64,000 bases of DNA from Rhizobium leguminosarum. GTDB lineage: Bacteria > Pseudomonadota > Alphaproteobacteria > Rhizobiales > Rhizobiaceae. This document shows, one piece after another, positions 52,844-60,730 of the stretch. The notes under the pieces were generated by a model. The model was given only the letters and a program-made list of their open reading frames with translations, was not told where the DNA came from and made no database searches. Position numbers and translations under genes: made by a program. Position 1 is the first letter of the stretch, and each line of letters opens with the position of its first letter. Where the stretch lies: the NCBI RefSeq assembly GCF_004123835.1, contig NZ_MZMU01000002.1, positions 248,001-312,000 of the forward strand. The letters run 5' to 3'.

Positions 52844-53829
52844 GATGCAGGCACCCAAAGACGATCGCCGAAGAAACGCTCGCGGCCGAGCATCACCAGG
52901 AGCGCTCGCTTGTGCGGAAAATCGAAATGTTTGACCTTGGCAAAACCGGAACGATCGAGGTTGCGGATCTGCTGTTCGTGACTGGCGCGCGGCTCGCCGA
53001 CGATGCGTTTCGTGCGCGGATCGTCGAGGAAGATGAAATGCATCAGCGAGGGAAGCCATGCGCTGATCCATTTCTTGCCGCGATAATCGGGCTCGCCGAT
53101 CGCGACATGCCATCCGCGATCATAGTCGTCGGCATCGTAAAAGGGACCGAGCCGGTTCTCCTTGGCCCAGTAGACCTCGAAATAGCCGAAGGGGATGTCG
53201 GCGAAACTGCCGATCAGCGGCAGGACATGCGGATCGGCGATCCTCTCTTCCAGGATCTCCCGATGTTTGTCGATCGAACCCGCATCCTCCCAGATCGTGT
53301 TGACCTGTTCGTCGTTCATCCAGCGATGAAATGCTGCAAGATCGGTCTCCGGATCGGCCACCGTGAAGGTGATTTCCCGTTCCAGCCAAGGGATGAAACG
53401 CCTGTAGATCGTGCCCTTCGGCTTTGCGGGTCGACGCGGATGATACCGGCCCGCGGTCATCTCCTGCACGGGCGGCAGCGGATAGGACAGCTGCGGCAGC
53501 CACAGTGAGGGCCATTGCCACAGAATCGCCGAATCGAGCCTTCCGCCTGCATCCGCAATATGCGGCGGGAGGCTTGCCTGATGCCCTTCGAAAACGACTG
53601 AGGTGATCGAGCGATCTTCTGCCGTTAAGGCTTCGGCGGCCGCCATGAGAAGCTCCGCCGATTGCACCGGATCGCCATGGTAGAAGGTCACCGACGCGAT
53701 GCCGGCCTCAACCTCGAATGTGGCTTCGTGGTGGCCGTAAGCGGTCTTGAGGTGGATGAGATTGGGGGCGAGGCTGACGTAGCTGCGCGACTGCAGAGCG
53801 CGCCTTTGTTTGACGGCGTCGAAATCCAT
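52840..53829 (-). CDS. vbsA: VbsA: siderophore N-hydroxyornithine acyltransferase
   Basis: A 329-residue protein of the IucB/RhbD/AlcB-type siderophore acyltransferase group (GNAT fold). The C-terminal ~190 residues match: FHRWMNDEQVNTIWED, PFGYFEVYWAKENRLGPFY, DRGWHVAIGEPDYRGKKW, DPRTKRIVGEPRASH and GFAKVKHFDFPHKRALL. In the vicibactin model it puts (R)-3-hydroxybutyrate on the N5-hydroxyl amine of ornithine. The first ~130 residues are less conserved. It opens the vbsADL operon behind an RpoI-type promoter and a leader hairpin. AAGGAG lies six bases before the ATG. Confidence 0.9.
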   Translation of the reverse strand: MDFDAVKQRRALQSRSYVSLAPNLIHLKTAYGHHEATFEVEAGIASVTFYHGDPVQSAELLMAAAEALTAEDRSITSVVFEGHQASLPPHIADAGGRLDSAILWQWPSLWLPQLSYPLPPVQEMTAGRYHPRRPAKPKGTIYRRFIPWLEREITFTVADPETDLAAFHRWMNDEQVNTIWEDAGSIDKHREILEERIADPHVLPLIGSFADIPFGYFEVYWAKENRLGPFYDADDYDRGWHVAIGEPDYRGKKWISAWLPSLMHFIFLDDPRTKRIVGEPRASHEQQIRNLDRSGFAKVKHFDFPHKRALLVMLGRERFFGDRLWVPAS

Positions 53830-53841
53830 GACGTTCTCCTT

Positions 53842-53860
53842 GGCCGGTCGAGGACCGGCC
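53842..53860 (-). promoter_or_regulatory. Leader hairpin touching the ribosome-binding site of vbsA
   Basis: GGCCGGTC / GACCGGCC pair perfectly (8 bp) with a three-base loop. In the minus-strand leader the stem ends exactly where AAGGAGAACGTC begins before the ATG. It may hold the site open, stabilise the mRNA 5' end, or be regulated. There is a short CCAAAAG before it, not a terminator run in this direction. Confidence 0.55.
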
Positions 53861-53912
53861 GGGCTTTTGGCGCTGCGAGCATGAAGCGTACTCTTGCGCC
53901 GATTTAGTAGAA

Positions 53913-53938
53913 TGACGAACCATCTCTCGCTGGGTTTA
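53913..53938 (-). promoter_or_regulatory. Proposed RpoI promoter for vbsADL
   Basis: On the minus strand TAAAC (53938-53934), 16 bases, then CGTCA (53917-53913). It matches the plus-strand twin at 53974-53999 exactly in both boxes and spacing, and resembles the TAAAT-N16/17-CGT promoters of the related sigma factor PvdS. The ATG is ~85 bp downstream. Confidence 0.75.
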
Positions 53939-53973
53939 GGGGTAAGCGAAGAAATAAATTCTCATCAATTTTC

Positions 53974-53999
53974 TAAACTGCAGCCTGCCGGATCCGTCA
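53974..53999 (+). promoter_or_regulatory. Proposed RpoI promoter for vbsGSO
   Basis: TAAAC (53974-53978), 16 bases, CGTCA (53995-53999), about 35 bp before the vbsG ATG. The box sequences and spacing are those of the divergent vbsA promoter. No iron box is found here, in line with control through RpoI and not RirA directly. Confidence 0.75.
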
Positions 54000-54034
54000 C
54001 TTGCGCATGACCATCATCACCGCAGGAGCTGCGA

Positions 54035-54253
54035 ATGGATAATCTTGAACCTCACGACGATCTCTGGATCGCCGTCATCGACACCGAGCGTCGCTACTCG
54101 GTCTGGCCGCAGGACAAGCGGATTCCCCTGGGCTGGGAGCCGGCGGGCTTTGCCGGTTCGCGCCAGAAATGCCTGGCGCATATCGCTGACGTCTGGACGG
54201 ATCCGCGCGCCCTCTCCTTGCGCTCGGCAATCGCCGGCGATGCGCGTCTCTGA
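54035..54253 (+). CDS. vbsG: VbsG: MbtH-like protein
   Basis: A 72-residue MbtH-family partner of non-ribosomal peptide synthetases that helps adenylation domains fold and work. Conserved Trp residues are visible (SVWPQDKRIPLGW and DVWTDPRAL), with the NxExxYS-like start replaced by IDTERRYSVWP. It has GGAGCTGCGA before the ATG. It is first in vbsGSO, and the open frame of vbsS overlaps its end, so the two are tightly coupled. Confidence 0.9.
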   Translation: MDNLEPHDDLWIAVIDTERRYSVWPQDKRIPLGWEPAGFAGSRQKCLAHIADVWTDPRALSLRSAIAGDARL

Positions 54254-54263
54254 AAACGGCTGG

Positions 54264-57200
54264 ATGGCACGGATGAACAAACAGATCACAAACTTCGCAG
54301 ATGCCTACCCGACCGATGTCGCAACGGACGCGGTCTTCGAGAGCTTCCCGCTGACGATCGCGCAGAAGCGTATCTGGTCGCTGGAGCAGATCGGCAACGA
54401 CACGGTGTTTCCCGACCAGGTCATTTCGCTGCGATTGAGCCCGGCGGTCGACGTCAAGACGATTGCCGGCGCCTGCCGGATGCTCGTGGCGCAACATCCG
54501 TCGCTTGCCACCCGGTTCCGCCGGCTGGCGGGCGGCCGCGTCGAGCAATACTGCGGCGCTTTGAACGCAGTGCCGATCGAGATTGTCGGCGAAGGCGCTG
54601 CTCTTGCGGAGGCCGATGCGTTGGCCGCCCAGAAAGCCTTCCGCGACCGGCGCTTCGATCTCCTTGCTGGTCCGCCGGCGCGTGTTCAGATTATCTTGCT
54701 TGCCGATGGGCAGTCGCTTCTGGCGATCCTGCTTCATCCTGTGATCTCGGACGACCGCGAGAAGTCTATTCTCGCCGGCTCTCTGACGCGAATTCTCGAT
54801 GGCGCACCTGCCGGCGACACGCAGCCGGCCGAAATCTTGGCCGGAACGCGGGAGGCTGAGTGGCTGCAGACGGAGCAGGCGCAGGAATCCCTCTCCTATT
54901 GGCGGAACACGATCGGTCTCGATTATTCGGCCTCGACCTTTCCCACCCGCTTCAACAGCGGCGGGCTGGCAGGTGTGGCGCGCGCTCAGCATCGATTTTC
55001 GATCGAGCCCGATCTCTGGGAAAAGCTCGGGCGACATGCGCAGCAAAAGGGATATCAGGTCGAGCGCGTGCTTCACGCCGCCTTTTGCGCGCTGCTGGCG
55101 CGCTACAGCGGCAACTATGCTTTGCTGACCGGGCTCCTGATCGCGCGGCCGCAGAAGGAATACCTTGCGAACCGCGGCCGTGCCGAACAGGTTCTTCCCC
55201 TCATCCTGTCGCTGACATCAAGAAGCTCTCTCGACGATGTCATCGCGGCGATCTCATCGGCGACGGAGGAGGGCCTTGCCCGGCTCGTGCCGCTGGAGCG
55301 CATCACCCAGGAACTGGTCGTCGATGAAGCGGCTGCCCAGGAAGCTGTGGTCAAGGCGCTGTTCGAATTCCGCGAGCCGTATCCGGTCCCCAGGCACGCA
55401 ACCAATCTGGAACCACTGGGTGCGCGCGCCGACAGCGAGCTTTCCCTGGTGATCGAGGCACGTCTGGATGGGGCTGCATCCGGGCTGATCGATTATGCGC
55501 AGGATCTCTATGACAGCGCGCTGATTGCCCGTGTCTCCCGGCATTTCAGCCTCGTGCTCGAGCAGATCGTCGCGCGAGACAACGTGCGGATCAAGGACAT
55601 CGAACTGGTGGGGAGTGACGAGCTCGACTGGTTGTCGGCGCCTTACGAAGACGAGGTGGTCAACGATGACAGGCCGGTCCACGAGCTGATATCGGCCCAG
55701 TCGCGCCAGACGCCGGAGAAGACGGCGATCGTCTATGGTGACGAGGAGTGGAGCCATGGCTGGCTGGAAGCCAGCACCAACCGCCTCGCACATCGGTTGC
55801 GGCATCTGGGCGTTCGAGCCGAGGTGACGGTCGCCATCTTCATCAAGCGTTCGCCGGAGGCTATCGTCGGGATCCTCGCGACACTGAAGGCGGGCGGCGC
55901 CTATATCCCGGTCGAGCCCGACCATCCGCCGGTCCGCAACCATCACATTCTGCGCGATGGCGGTGTCAAAATCGTTCTGACCCATAGCTGGCTTCGCCAT
56001 CGGCTGCCGGAAGAGCTCGACACCATTATCCTCGAACTCGACAAGATCGACCTCGACGGCGAGCCGGATGCGCCGCTTAATGTTCCGATCCACAAGGATC
56101 AGCTCGCCTATGTCATGTACACCTCCGGATCGACCGGATTGCCGAAGGGCGTGGCCGTCGAGCACGGTCCGCTGACGCACCATCTGCAGAACACCTCGCG
56201 TGTCTACGGTATGAGCTCGGCGTCGCGCGAGCTGCCGTTCCTGCCTTTCAGTTCGGATGGCGGGCACGAGCGATGGATGAACCCGCTGATGGAGGGTGGC
56301 AGCATCATTCTTCCCGACCAGCCGCTGTGGACGCCGGAAGAGACATTGACGGCCATGCGCAAGCACGGCGCCAACAATGCGAGCATTCCGACCACCTATC
56401 TGCAGCAACTGGCGGAATGGGCTGACATTACCGACGGCGCGCCGCCGATGCGGCTTTATTCCTTCGGCGGCGAGGGGCTGGCGCAGCCGACCTTCGATCT
56501 TCTGTCGCGGGCGCTGAAATCGGAATGGCTGATCAACGGCTACGGTCCGACCGAAACGATCATGACGCCGATGGTCTGGAAGGTGAGGGCCGGCACGAAA
56601 TTTCAGGGGGTCTATGCTCCGCTCGGTCGTGCTGTCGGATTAAGGCGGGTCTATGTGCTCGACCCCGATCTCAATCCTTGCCCGATCGGCGTCACCGGCG
56701 AGCTCTATATCGGCGGCGAGGGTATCGCACGCGGCTATCTCGGCAAGCCGGACACGACAGCGGACCGCTTCATCCCCGATCCGTTCTTCACGGAGGGCGG
56801 CAGGCTTTATCGCTCCGGCGACCTGACGCGTTGGCGTGATGACGGAACCGTCGAATTCGTCGGTCGTGTCGACCATCAGGTGAAGCTTCGCGGCTACCGG
56901 ATCGAGCTTGGTGAGATCGAAGCGGCTCTGCTTCAGCAACCCGGCGTCGGCGAAGCTCTGGTCGTCCTGCGCGATGACGATGCCGGCGGTGAAAAGGCGC
57001 TCGTTGCCTACGTCGTTCCGAAGAAGGACGAGACGTTGAACGTCGAGACGATCCGCGCCGGTCTCGAACGTAGCCTGCCGTCCTATATGGTGCCGGCTGC
57101 CGTGGTCGAACTGGAAAAAATGCCGACCAATCCGAACAGCAAGCTCGATCGCTTCGCGCTGCCGGCGCCGCAGCCGGTCAAGCGTGCCATCGTCGAGCCG

Positions 57201-58265
57201 ACGACCGCGCTTGAAGAAGAGGTGCTGGATGTCTGGCGGCAGGTTCTCAAGCTGGAAGCGATCAGCGTCGAGGACAATTTCTTCGCGATCGGCGGCAATT
57301 CGCTGGGCGCGATCCGCATCCTTTCGCAGCTGCGGCAGCGCCGGCCGAAAACCCCGCTCACCGTCGCCGATATCTTCAACAACCCGACCATACGCTCCTT
57401 TGCCGGCGTGGTGGAGCAGGGCGACGAGCGGGATATCTCGGAAGTGATCGTGTTGCGTGCTTCCGGCGCCAAGCCGCGGCTCTATTGCTTTCCGGGGCTT
57501 CTCGTCAGCACCCGTGAATATGTCAAGCTCGTCGATTATCTCGGAGCCGATCAGCCGGCGACTGGCTTCATTTGCCACTCGCTTTCCGAGAAAAAGGCAG
57601 TCGGCGCTCCGGTCGAAGAGATCATCGAGAGCTATGTCGATTACATCAGGATGCATAGCCAGGGAGCGCCCTGCTATTTCCTCGGCTGGTCGTGGGGCGG
57701 GCTTCTGGCCTACGAGGCCGCCCGCGCCCTCGGTGATGAGGTCGACGTCAGGATGACGGCAATGGTCGACGTCTGCGATCTCGGATCGGAATTCGCGATC
57801 GGAGCAAAGCCGAGGTTCCGGCCGGGCGAGCGCGATGAGCTTCATCGAGACGTAGAGGCATGGCTTGGAAAAACGGCGATGCGCCCCGAATGGGACCGGC
57901 TGTTGTCGACGATGGACGCGGATACTTACGATCAGTTCCTGCGCTTTGTCGGCGACGAAAAGGACCCGCTTCCAAACGACGGGCCTGATATCAGCAGTCG
58001 CGAGCATACGTTTTGGGTGCTGATCGACAATGCCCTGATCTTCCGCAAGCACCGGCTGGTTCCCCACGATGTGCCGATCTATCCCTGGGCTGCCGACGAC
58101 AGCCTCAACCGCGGCCTCAATCTGATCGACTGGCGCCGCCTGTCGCCGCGGGCGCGTGCGGCCGAAATCATCACCGGCACCAACCATCTGCACATGATCG
58201 GGTCTCCCGCCTTCCACTCAAGGCTTGCCCTGCGTCTCAAGGAAACAGAGAAGGATATCGCATGA
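54264..58265 (+). CDS. vbsS: VbsS: single-module non-ribosomal peptide synthetase (C-A-PCP-TE)
   Basis: A 1333-residue synthetase for vicibactin. Domain order: condensation-like domain (about 25-440); adenylation (about 470-930) with YTSGSTGLPKG at ~618, INGYGPTE, YRSGDLTRW, LRGYRIELGEIE and NSKLDRFALP; carrier domain with FFAIGGNSLGAI (phosphopantetheine Ser1013); thioesterase with GWSWGG (Ser1143) and His1308 (TNHLHMIG). There is no epimerase domain. The condensation HHxxxDG motif is degenerate (LHPVISDD, His158). In the model it activates hydroxyornithine, and its thioesterase trimerises and cyclises the units. Start uncertain: ATGs at 54240, 54264 and 54273. It overlaps vbsO by 4 bp. Confidence 0.93.
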   Translation: MARMNKQITNFADAYPTDVATDAVFESFPLTIAQKRIWSLEQIGNDTVFPDQVISLRLSPAVDVKTIAGACRMLVAQHPSLATRFRRLAGGRVEQYCGALNAVPIEIVGEGAALAEADALAAQKAFRDRRFDLLAGPPARVQIILLADGQSLLAILLHPVISDDREKSILAGSLTRILDGAPAGDTQPAEILAGTREAEWLQTEQAQESLSYWRNTIGLDYSASTFPTRFNSGGLAGVARAQHRFSIEPDLWEKLGRHAQQKGYQVERVLHAAFCALLARYSGNYALLTGLLIARPQKEYLANRGRAEQVLPLILSLTSRSSLDDVIAAISSATEEGLARLVPLERITQELVVDEAAAQEAVVKALFEFREPYPVPRHATNLEPLGARADSELSLVIEARLDGAASGLIDYAQDLYDSALIARVSRHFSLVLEQIVARDNVRIKDIELVGSDELDWLSAPYEDEVVNDDRPVHELISAQSRQTPEKTAIVYGDEEWSHGWLEASTNRLAHRLRHLGVRAEVTVAIFIKRSPEAIVGILATLKAGGAYIPVEPDHPPVRNHHILRDGGVKIVLTHSWLRHRLPEELDTIILELDKIDLDGEPDAPLNVPIHKDQLAYVMYTSGSTGLPKGVAVEHGPLTHHLQNTSRVYGMSSASRELPFLPFSSDGGHERWMNPLMEGGSIILPDQPLWTPEETLTAMRKHGANNASIPTTYLQQLAEWADITDGAPPMRLYSFGGEGLAQPTFDLLSRALKSEWLINGYGPTETIMTPMVWKVRAGTKFQGVYAPLGRAVGLRRVYVLDPDLNPCPIGVTGELYIGGEGIARGYLGKPDTTADRFIPDPFFTEGGRLYRSGDLTRWRDDGTVEFVGRVDHQVKLRGYRIELGEIEAALLQQPGVGEALVVLRDDDAGGEKALVAYVVPKKDETLNVETIRAGLERSLPSYMVPAAVVELEKMPTNPNSKLDRFALPAPQPVKRAIVEPTTALEEEVLDVWRQVLKLEAISVEDNFFAIGGNSLGAIRILSQLRQRRPKTPLTVADIFNNPTIRSFAGVVEQGDERDISEVIVLRASGAKPRLYCFPGLLVSTREYVKLVDYLGADQPATGFICHSLSEKKAVGAPVEEIIESYVDYIRMHSQGAPCYFLGWSWGGLLAYEAARALGDEVDVRMTAMVDVCDLGSEFAIGAKPRFRPGERDELHRDVEAWLGKTAMRPEWDRLLSTMDADTYDQFLRFVGDEKDPLPNDGPDISSREHTFWVLIDNALIFRKHRLVPHDVPIYPWAADDSLNRGLNLIDWRRLSPRARAAEIITGTNHLHMIGSPAFHSRLALRLKETEKDIA

Positions 58266-59614
58266 CCGTCGCTTTTGCCCGCAGGGATGCCGAGCCGCTG
58301 GATATTGCCGGCATCGGCATCGGCCCCTCCAATCTGAGCCTCGCCTGCCTGTTCGAGTCGGCACCTGAGATCAGAAGCCGTTTCTTCGAGCGGCGAGAAG
58401 CGTTCGACTGGCATCCGGGCATGATGATGCCCGGCGTCGAACTGCAATCGTCCTTTCTGAAAGACCTCGTCACCCCGGTCCTGCCGACCAGCCGCTGGTC
58501 ATTCGTCTCCTATCTGGTTGCCCATAAGAGGCTCTACGCTTTCCTGAACGCCAATTATGAGGCCGTTCCCCGGCAGGAGTTTGCACGTTATCTCGCCTGG
58601 GTCGCCAACGGCCTGGACGGGTTGCGCTTTGGCACGGAGATCCGCGACGTCGAGCACCGCGACGACCGCTTCTTCCTGCGGTTCGACAACGGGCAGGAAG
58701 AAGCGCGAAACCTGGTGATCGGCACGGGATCTTCGCCCTTCGTGCCCGACTGGGCAAAACCGTTTCTGGGTGCTGATTGCTTTCACAACAGCGAGGCCAA
58801 ATCGCGTCTCAGCGATCTCGGCGCTGCCCGCATCGTCGTGGTCGGCGGCGGTCAAAGCGGCGGCGAGGTCGTCGAAGCCCTGCTTGCCGATCCCGATTCC
58901 ATGACGGAGCTGACATGGATCAGCCGGCGTCACAATTTCGAGCCGATCAACGACACGCCGTTTTCGAACCAGGTCTTCTCACCGGAATACGTGCAGGCCT
59001 ATCTGAAGCTCGGCGGCGAGCAGAAGCAGGCCGCTTTGAAGAACTCGATCCTGACCAGCGACGGCTTGTCGATTTCGACGATTCACGCGATCTATCGACG
59101 CCTCTATGCGTTGCGTTATCTCGAGCCGAGCACGCTCAACGCATCTCTGGCCCCAAATCGTGATGTGATCCAGATGGAGCGGAACGGCAATGCCTATCGG
59201 CTCATCGTCAGGAACCAATTCGACGGTGGGATCGAGGTGCTGCATGCGGATGCGGTGGTTCTGGCAACCGGCTACCGGTTCCGATTGCCCGATGCTCTCG
59301 GCTCGCTGGGCGACAGGATAACGCTCGACAGAAACGGCTATCCGCTTCTCAATGACGACTACACGATGCAGTGGACGGGTCCGAGGGCCAACCGGCTGTT
59401 TGCGCAGAATGCAGGGCGATACTCGCACGGTATCGCCGACTCTCAGCTCAGCCTCATGGCCTGGCGCAGCGCAACCATCGTCAATGCGCTTCTCGGCCGG
59501 CAGCACTTCGATGCGGAACCCGACAATGGGCAACTCGCCTGGGCGACGGAGACAACTTCCGCACTGCCTCATCAGCTCCGAGCCGGCTATTCGGACGGCA
59601 TGCTATCGTCCTGA
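58262..59614 (+). CDS. vbsO: VbsO: L-ornithine N5-monooxygenase
   Basis: A 450-residue FAD/NADPH-dependent N-hydroxylase (PvdA/SidA/IucD family) that makes N5-hydroxyornithine, the first step of hydroxamate formation. FAD-binding GIGIGPSNLSLA (about 16-27), substrate-region HPGMMMPGVELQSSFLKDLV, NADPH-binding VVVGGGQSGGEV (about 195) and the C-terminal ATGYR and DSQLSLMAWRSA motifs are in order. The ATG overlaps the vbsS stop (ATGA). The 3' end overlaps the convergent vbsP by 28 bp. Without context it could be a lysine hydroxylase. Confidence 0.94.
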   Translation: MTVAFARRDAEPLDIAGIGIGPSNLSLACLFESAPEIRSRFFERREAFDWHPGMMMPGVELQSSFLKDLVTPVLPTSRWSFVSYLVAHKRLYAFLNANYEAVPRQEFARYLAWVANGLDGLRFGTEIRDVEHRDDRFFLRFDNGQEEARNLVIGTGSSPFVPDWAKPFLGADCFHNSEAKSRLSDLGAARIVVVGGGQSGGEVVEALLADPDSMTELTWISRRHNFEPINDTPFSNQVFSPEYVQAYLKLGGEQKQAALKNSILTSDGLSISTIHAIYRRLYALRYLEPSTLNASLAPNRDVIQMERNGNAYRLIVRNQFDGGIEVLHADAVVLATGYRFRLPDALGSLGDRITLDRNGYPLLNDDYTMQWTGPRANRLFAQNAGRYSHGIADSQLSLMAWRSATIVNALLGRQHFDAEPDNGQLAWATETTSALPHQLRAGYSDGMLSS

Positions 59615-60303
59615 AACAGGCGCGTCGAAATGCCGGGGGACCCGGATTGAGAGCAAGCAGCCAGCGCGACGACGTGCTGGCTGCCGCTTTCGACCAGACG
59701 GTGATGCCAGCGCCGATCGCGATCGCCGCCGACCATGACGGGGATGCCATCCTTCCAGGAAAAGGCGACATTGCGGGGATCCTCGTGCAGCCCGACGCCG
59801 AGTGCCTTCAGATGGCTCTCCTTCAGGGTCCAAAGTGCAATGGCCGCGCGCCCGCGTTCGGACGCAGGCAATTCCGCGAGCCAGCGCCGTTCGTCTGCAC
59901 TGCAATAGCTATCCACTGCCGTCGCTTCGATCTCGGTGTCGGCGCGTTCGCAGTCTATTCCCAGGTGGTCACATGCTGAAGCGACAGCAACCGCCACAAG
60001 CCCGTCGGCATTGGCGAGGCTGAACTGCAGCCTGCCATCTCCCCCAAGCCTTAGCTTGCCGTGCTTGTCTGCAGACAATACGAGCTTGCTCGGCGATGTC
60101 CCGGTATGCATGCTCAACAGCCGCCGCAGGAGATACCGGCCGGCAATGAACGAGGTCCGATCTCGCTCGAACCGGTAGGTCGCGGCGCGATCCCGTTCAT
60201 CCGACGAGAGCGACTGCATCCAGCGGTTCCAGTCGCCTCCGTTCTCGGAATACTGCCAGAGCGCGATTTCAATGTCGGCAGGTTGGTTTTCTGAGTGCTG
60301 CAT
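59587..60303 (-). CDS. vbsP: VbsP: Sfp-type phosphopantetheinyl transferase
   Basis: A 238-residue PPTase that loads the VbsS carrier domain with the phosphopantetheine arm. Family motifs are HLGIDCERAD (Mg-binding Asp/Glu) near residue 115 and LWTLKESHLKALG near 170, plus GKLRLGG and FSLANADG. Convergent with vbsO (28-bp overlap). In R. leguminosarum vbsP is expressed independently of iron and RpoI. Its first ~30 codons and upstream bases are repeated at 62676-62777. Confidence 0.92.
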   Translation of the reverse strand: MQHSENQPADIEIALWQYSENGGDWNRWMQSLSSDERDRAATYRFERDRTSFIAGRYLLRRLLSMHTGTSPSKLVLSADKHGKLRLGGDGRLQFSLANADGLVAVAVASACDHLGIDCERADTEIEATAVDSYCSADERRWLAELPASERGRAAIALWTLKESHLKALGVGLHEDPRNVAFSWKDGIPVMVGGDRDRRWHHRLVESGSQHVVALAACSQSGSPGISTRLFQDDSMPSE

Positions 60304-60316
60304 GGATCCAGTATGT
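60215..60316. repeat. Direct repeat, copy A (start of vbsP)
   Basis: This 102-bp stretch covers the first ~30 codons of vbsP and about 13 bases before its ATG. Copy B at 62676-62777 has the same length and orientation, with about nine mismatches and two compensating one-base indels, so identity is near nine in ten. The copies bracket 2.36 kb holding a hydrolase remnant and a chemotaxis receptor. Confidence 0.85.
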
Positions 60317-60376
60317 ATTCCGCGGACCGATTGGCAAGCATGCAGGTGCTTGCGACGTCACAGACGGCAGGACACC

Positions 60377-60480
60377 TGCGTGAGCGGATCGGCGGTTCCC
60401 GCCCTGAAGGCGATTGGCATTCCAACGCTCTTTCTCCGTGGCGAAGATGACCAGATCGTGCCGATCCGAATCAATGTCGA
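60377..60480 (+). pseudogene. Alpha/beta hydrolase remnant
   Basis: The frame reads PALKAIGIPTLFLRGEDDQI then VPI, the acid-residue region of a chloroperoxidase-like alpha/beta hydrolase (usual form LKxIxVPTLxLHGDDDQIVP). Nothing of the nucleophile region or a start is present, and the likeness ends after about 30 codons. The remaining 60304-60730 gap contains no other recognised gene. Confidence 0.6.
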
Positions 60481-60730
60481 CCGATCCGTTTCTTGGTATC
60501 GAAACCTGATGGTGCTGACATTTTCGCTCGCCATGGCTCCTATTTCATTGGCTTTCCAGGAACTCTAAGTCGCAGGGTGTCTAATTGATCGCGGAAGTAT
60601 GGATCTGCTCAGAAGATCTTAGGAAAGAGAGCGGGACCATTGTTTAGTTAATACTAAATTATTGAATCTGGTGCGAGATCTTGCATCAGCCGGCACGCCG
60701 GTCGTCCCAGCTACCTTCGAGGAGACCCGC

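Noticed and set aside
56640..58217. 525-codon minus-strand frame inside vbsS
   Set aside because: Antisense shadow of the adenylation, carrier and thioesterase domains; no ribosome-binding site or recognisable domain.
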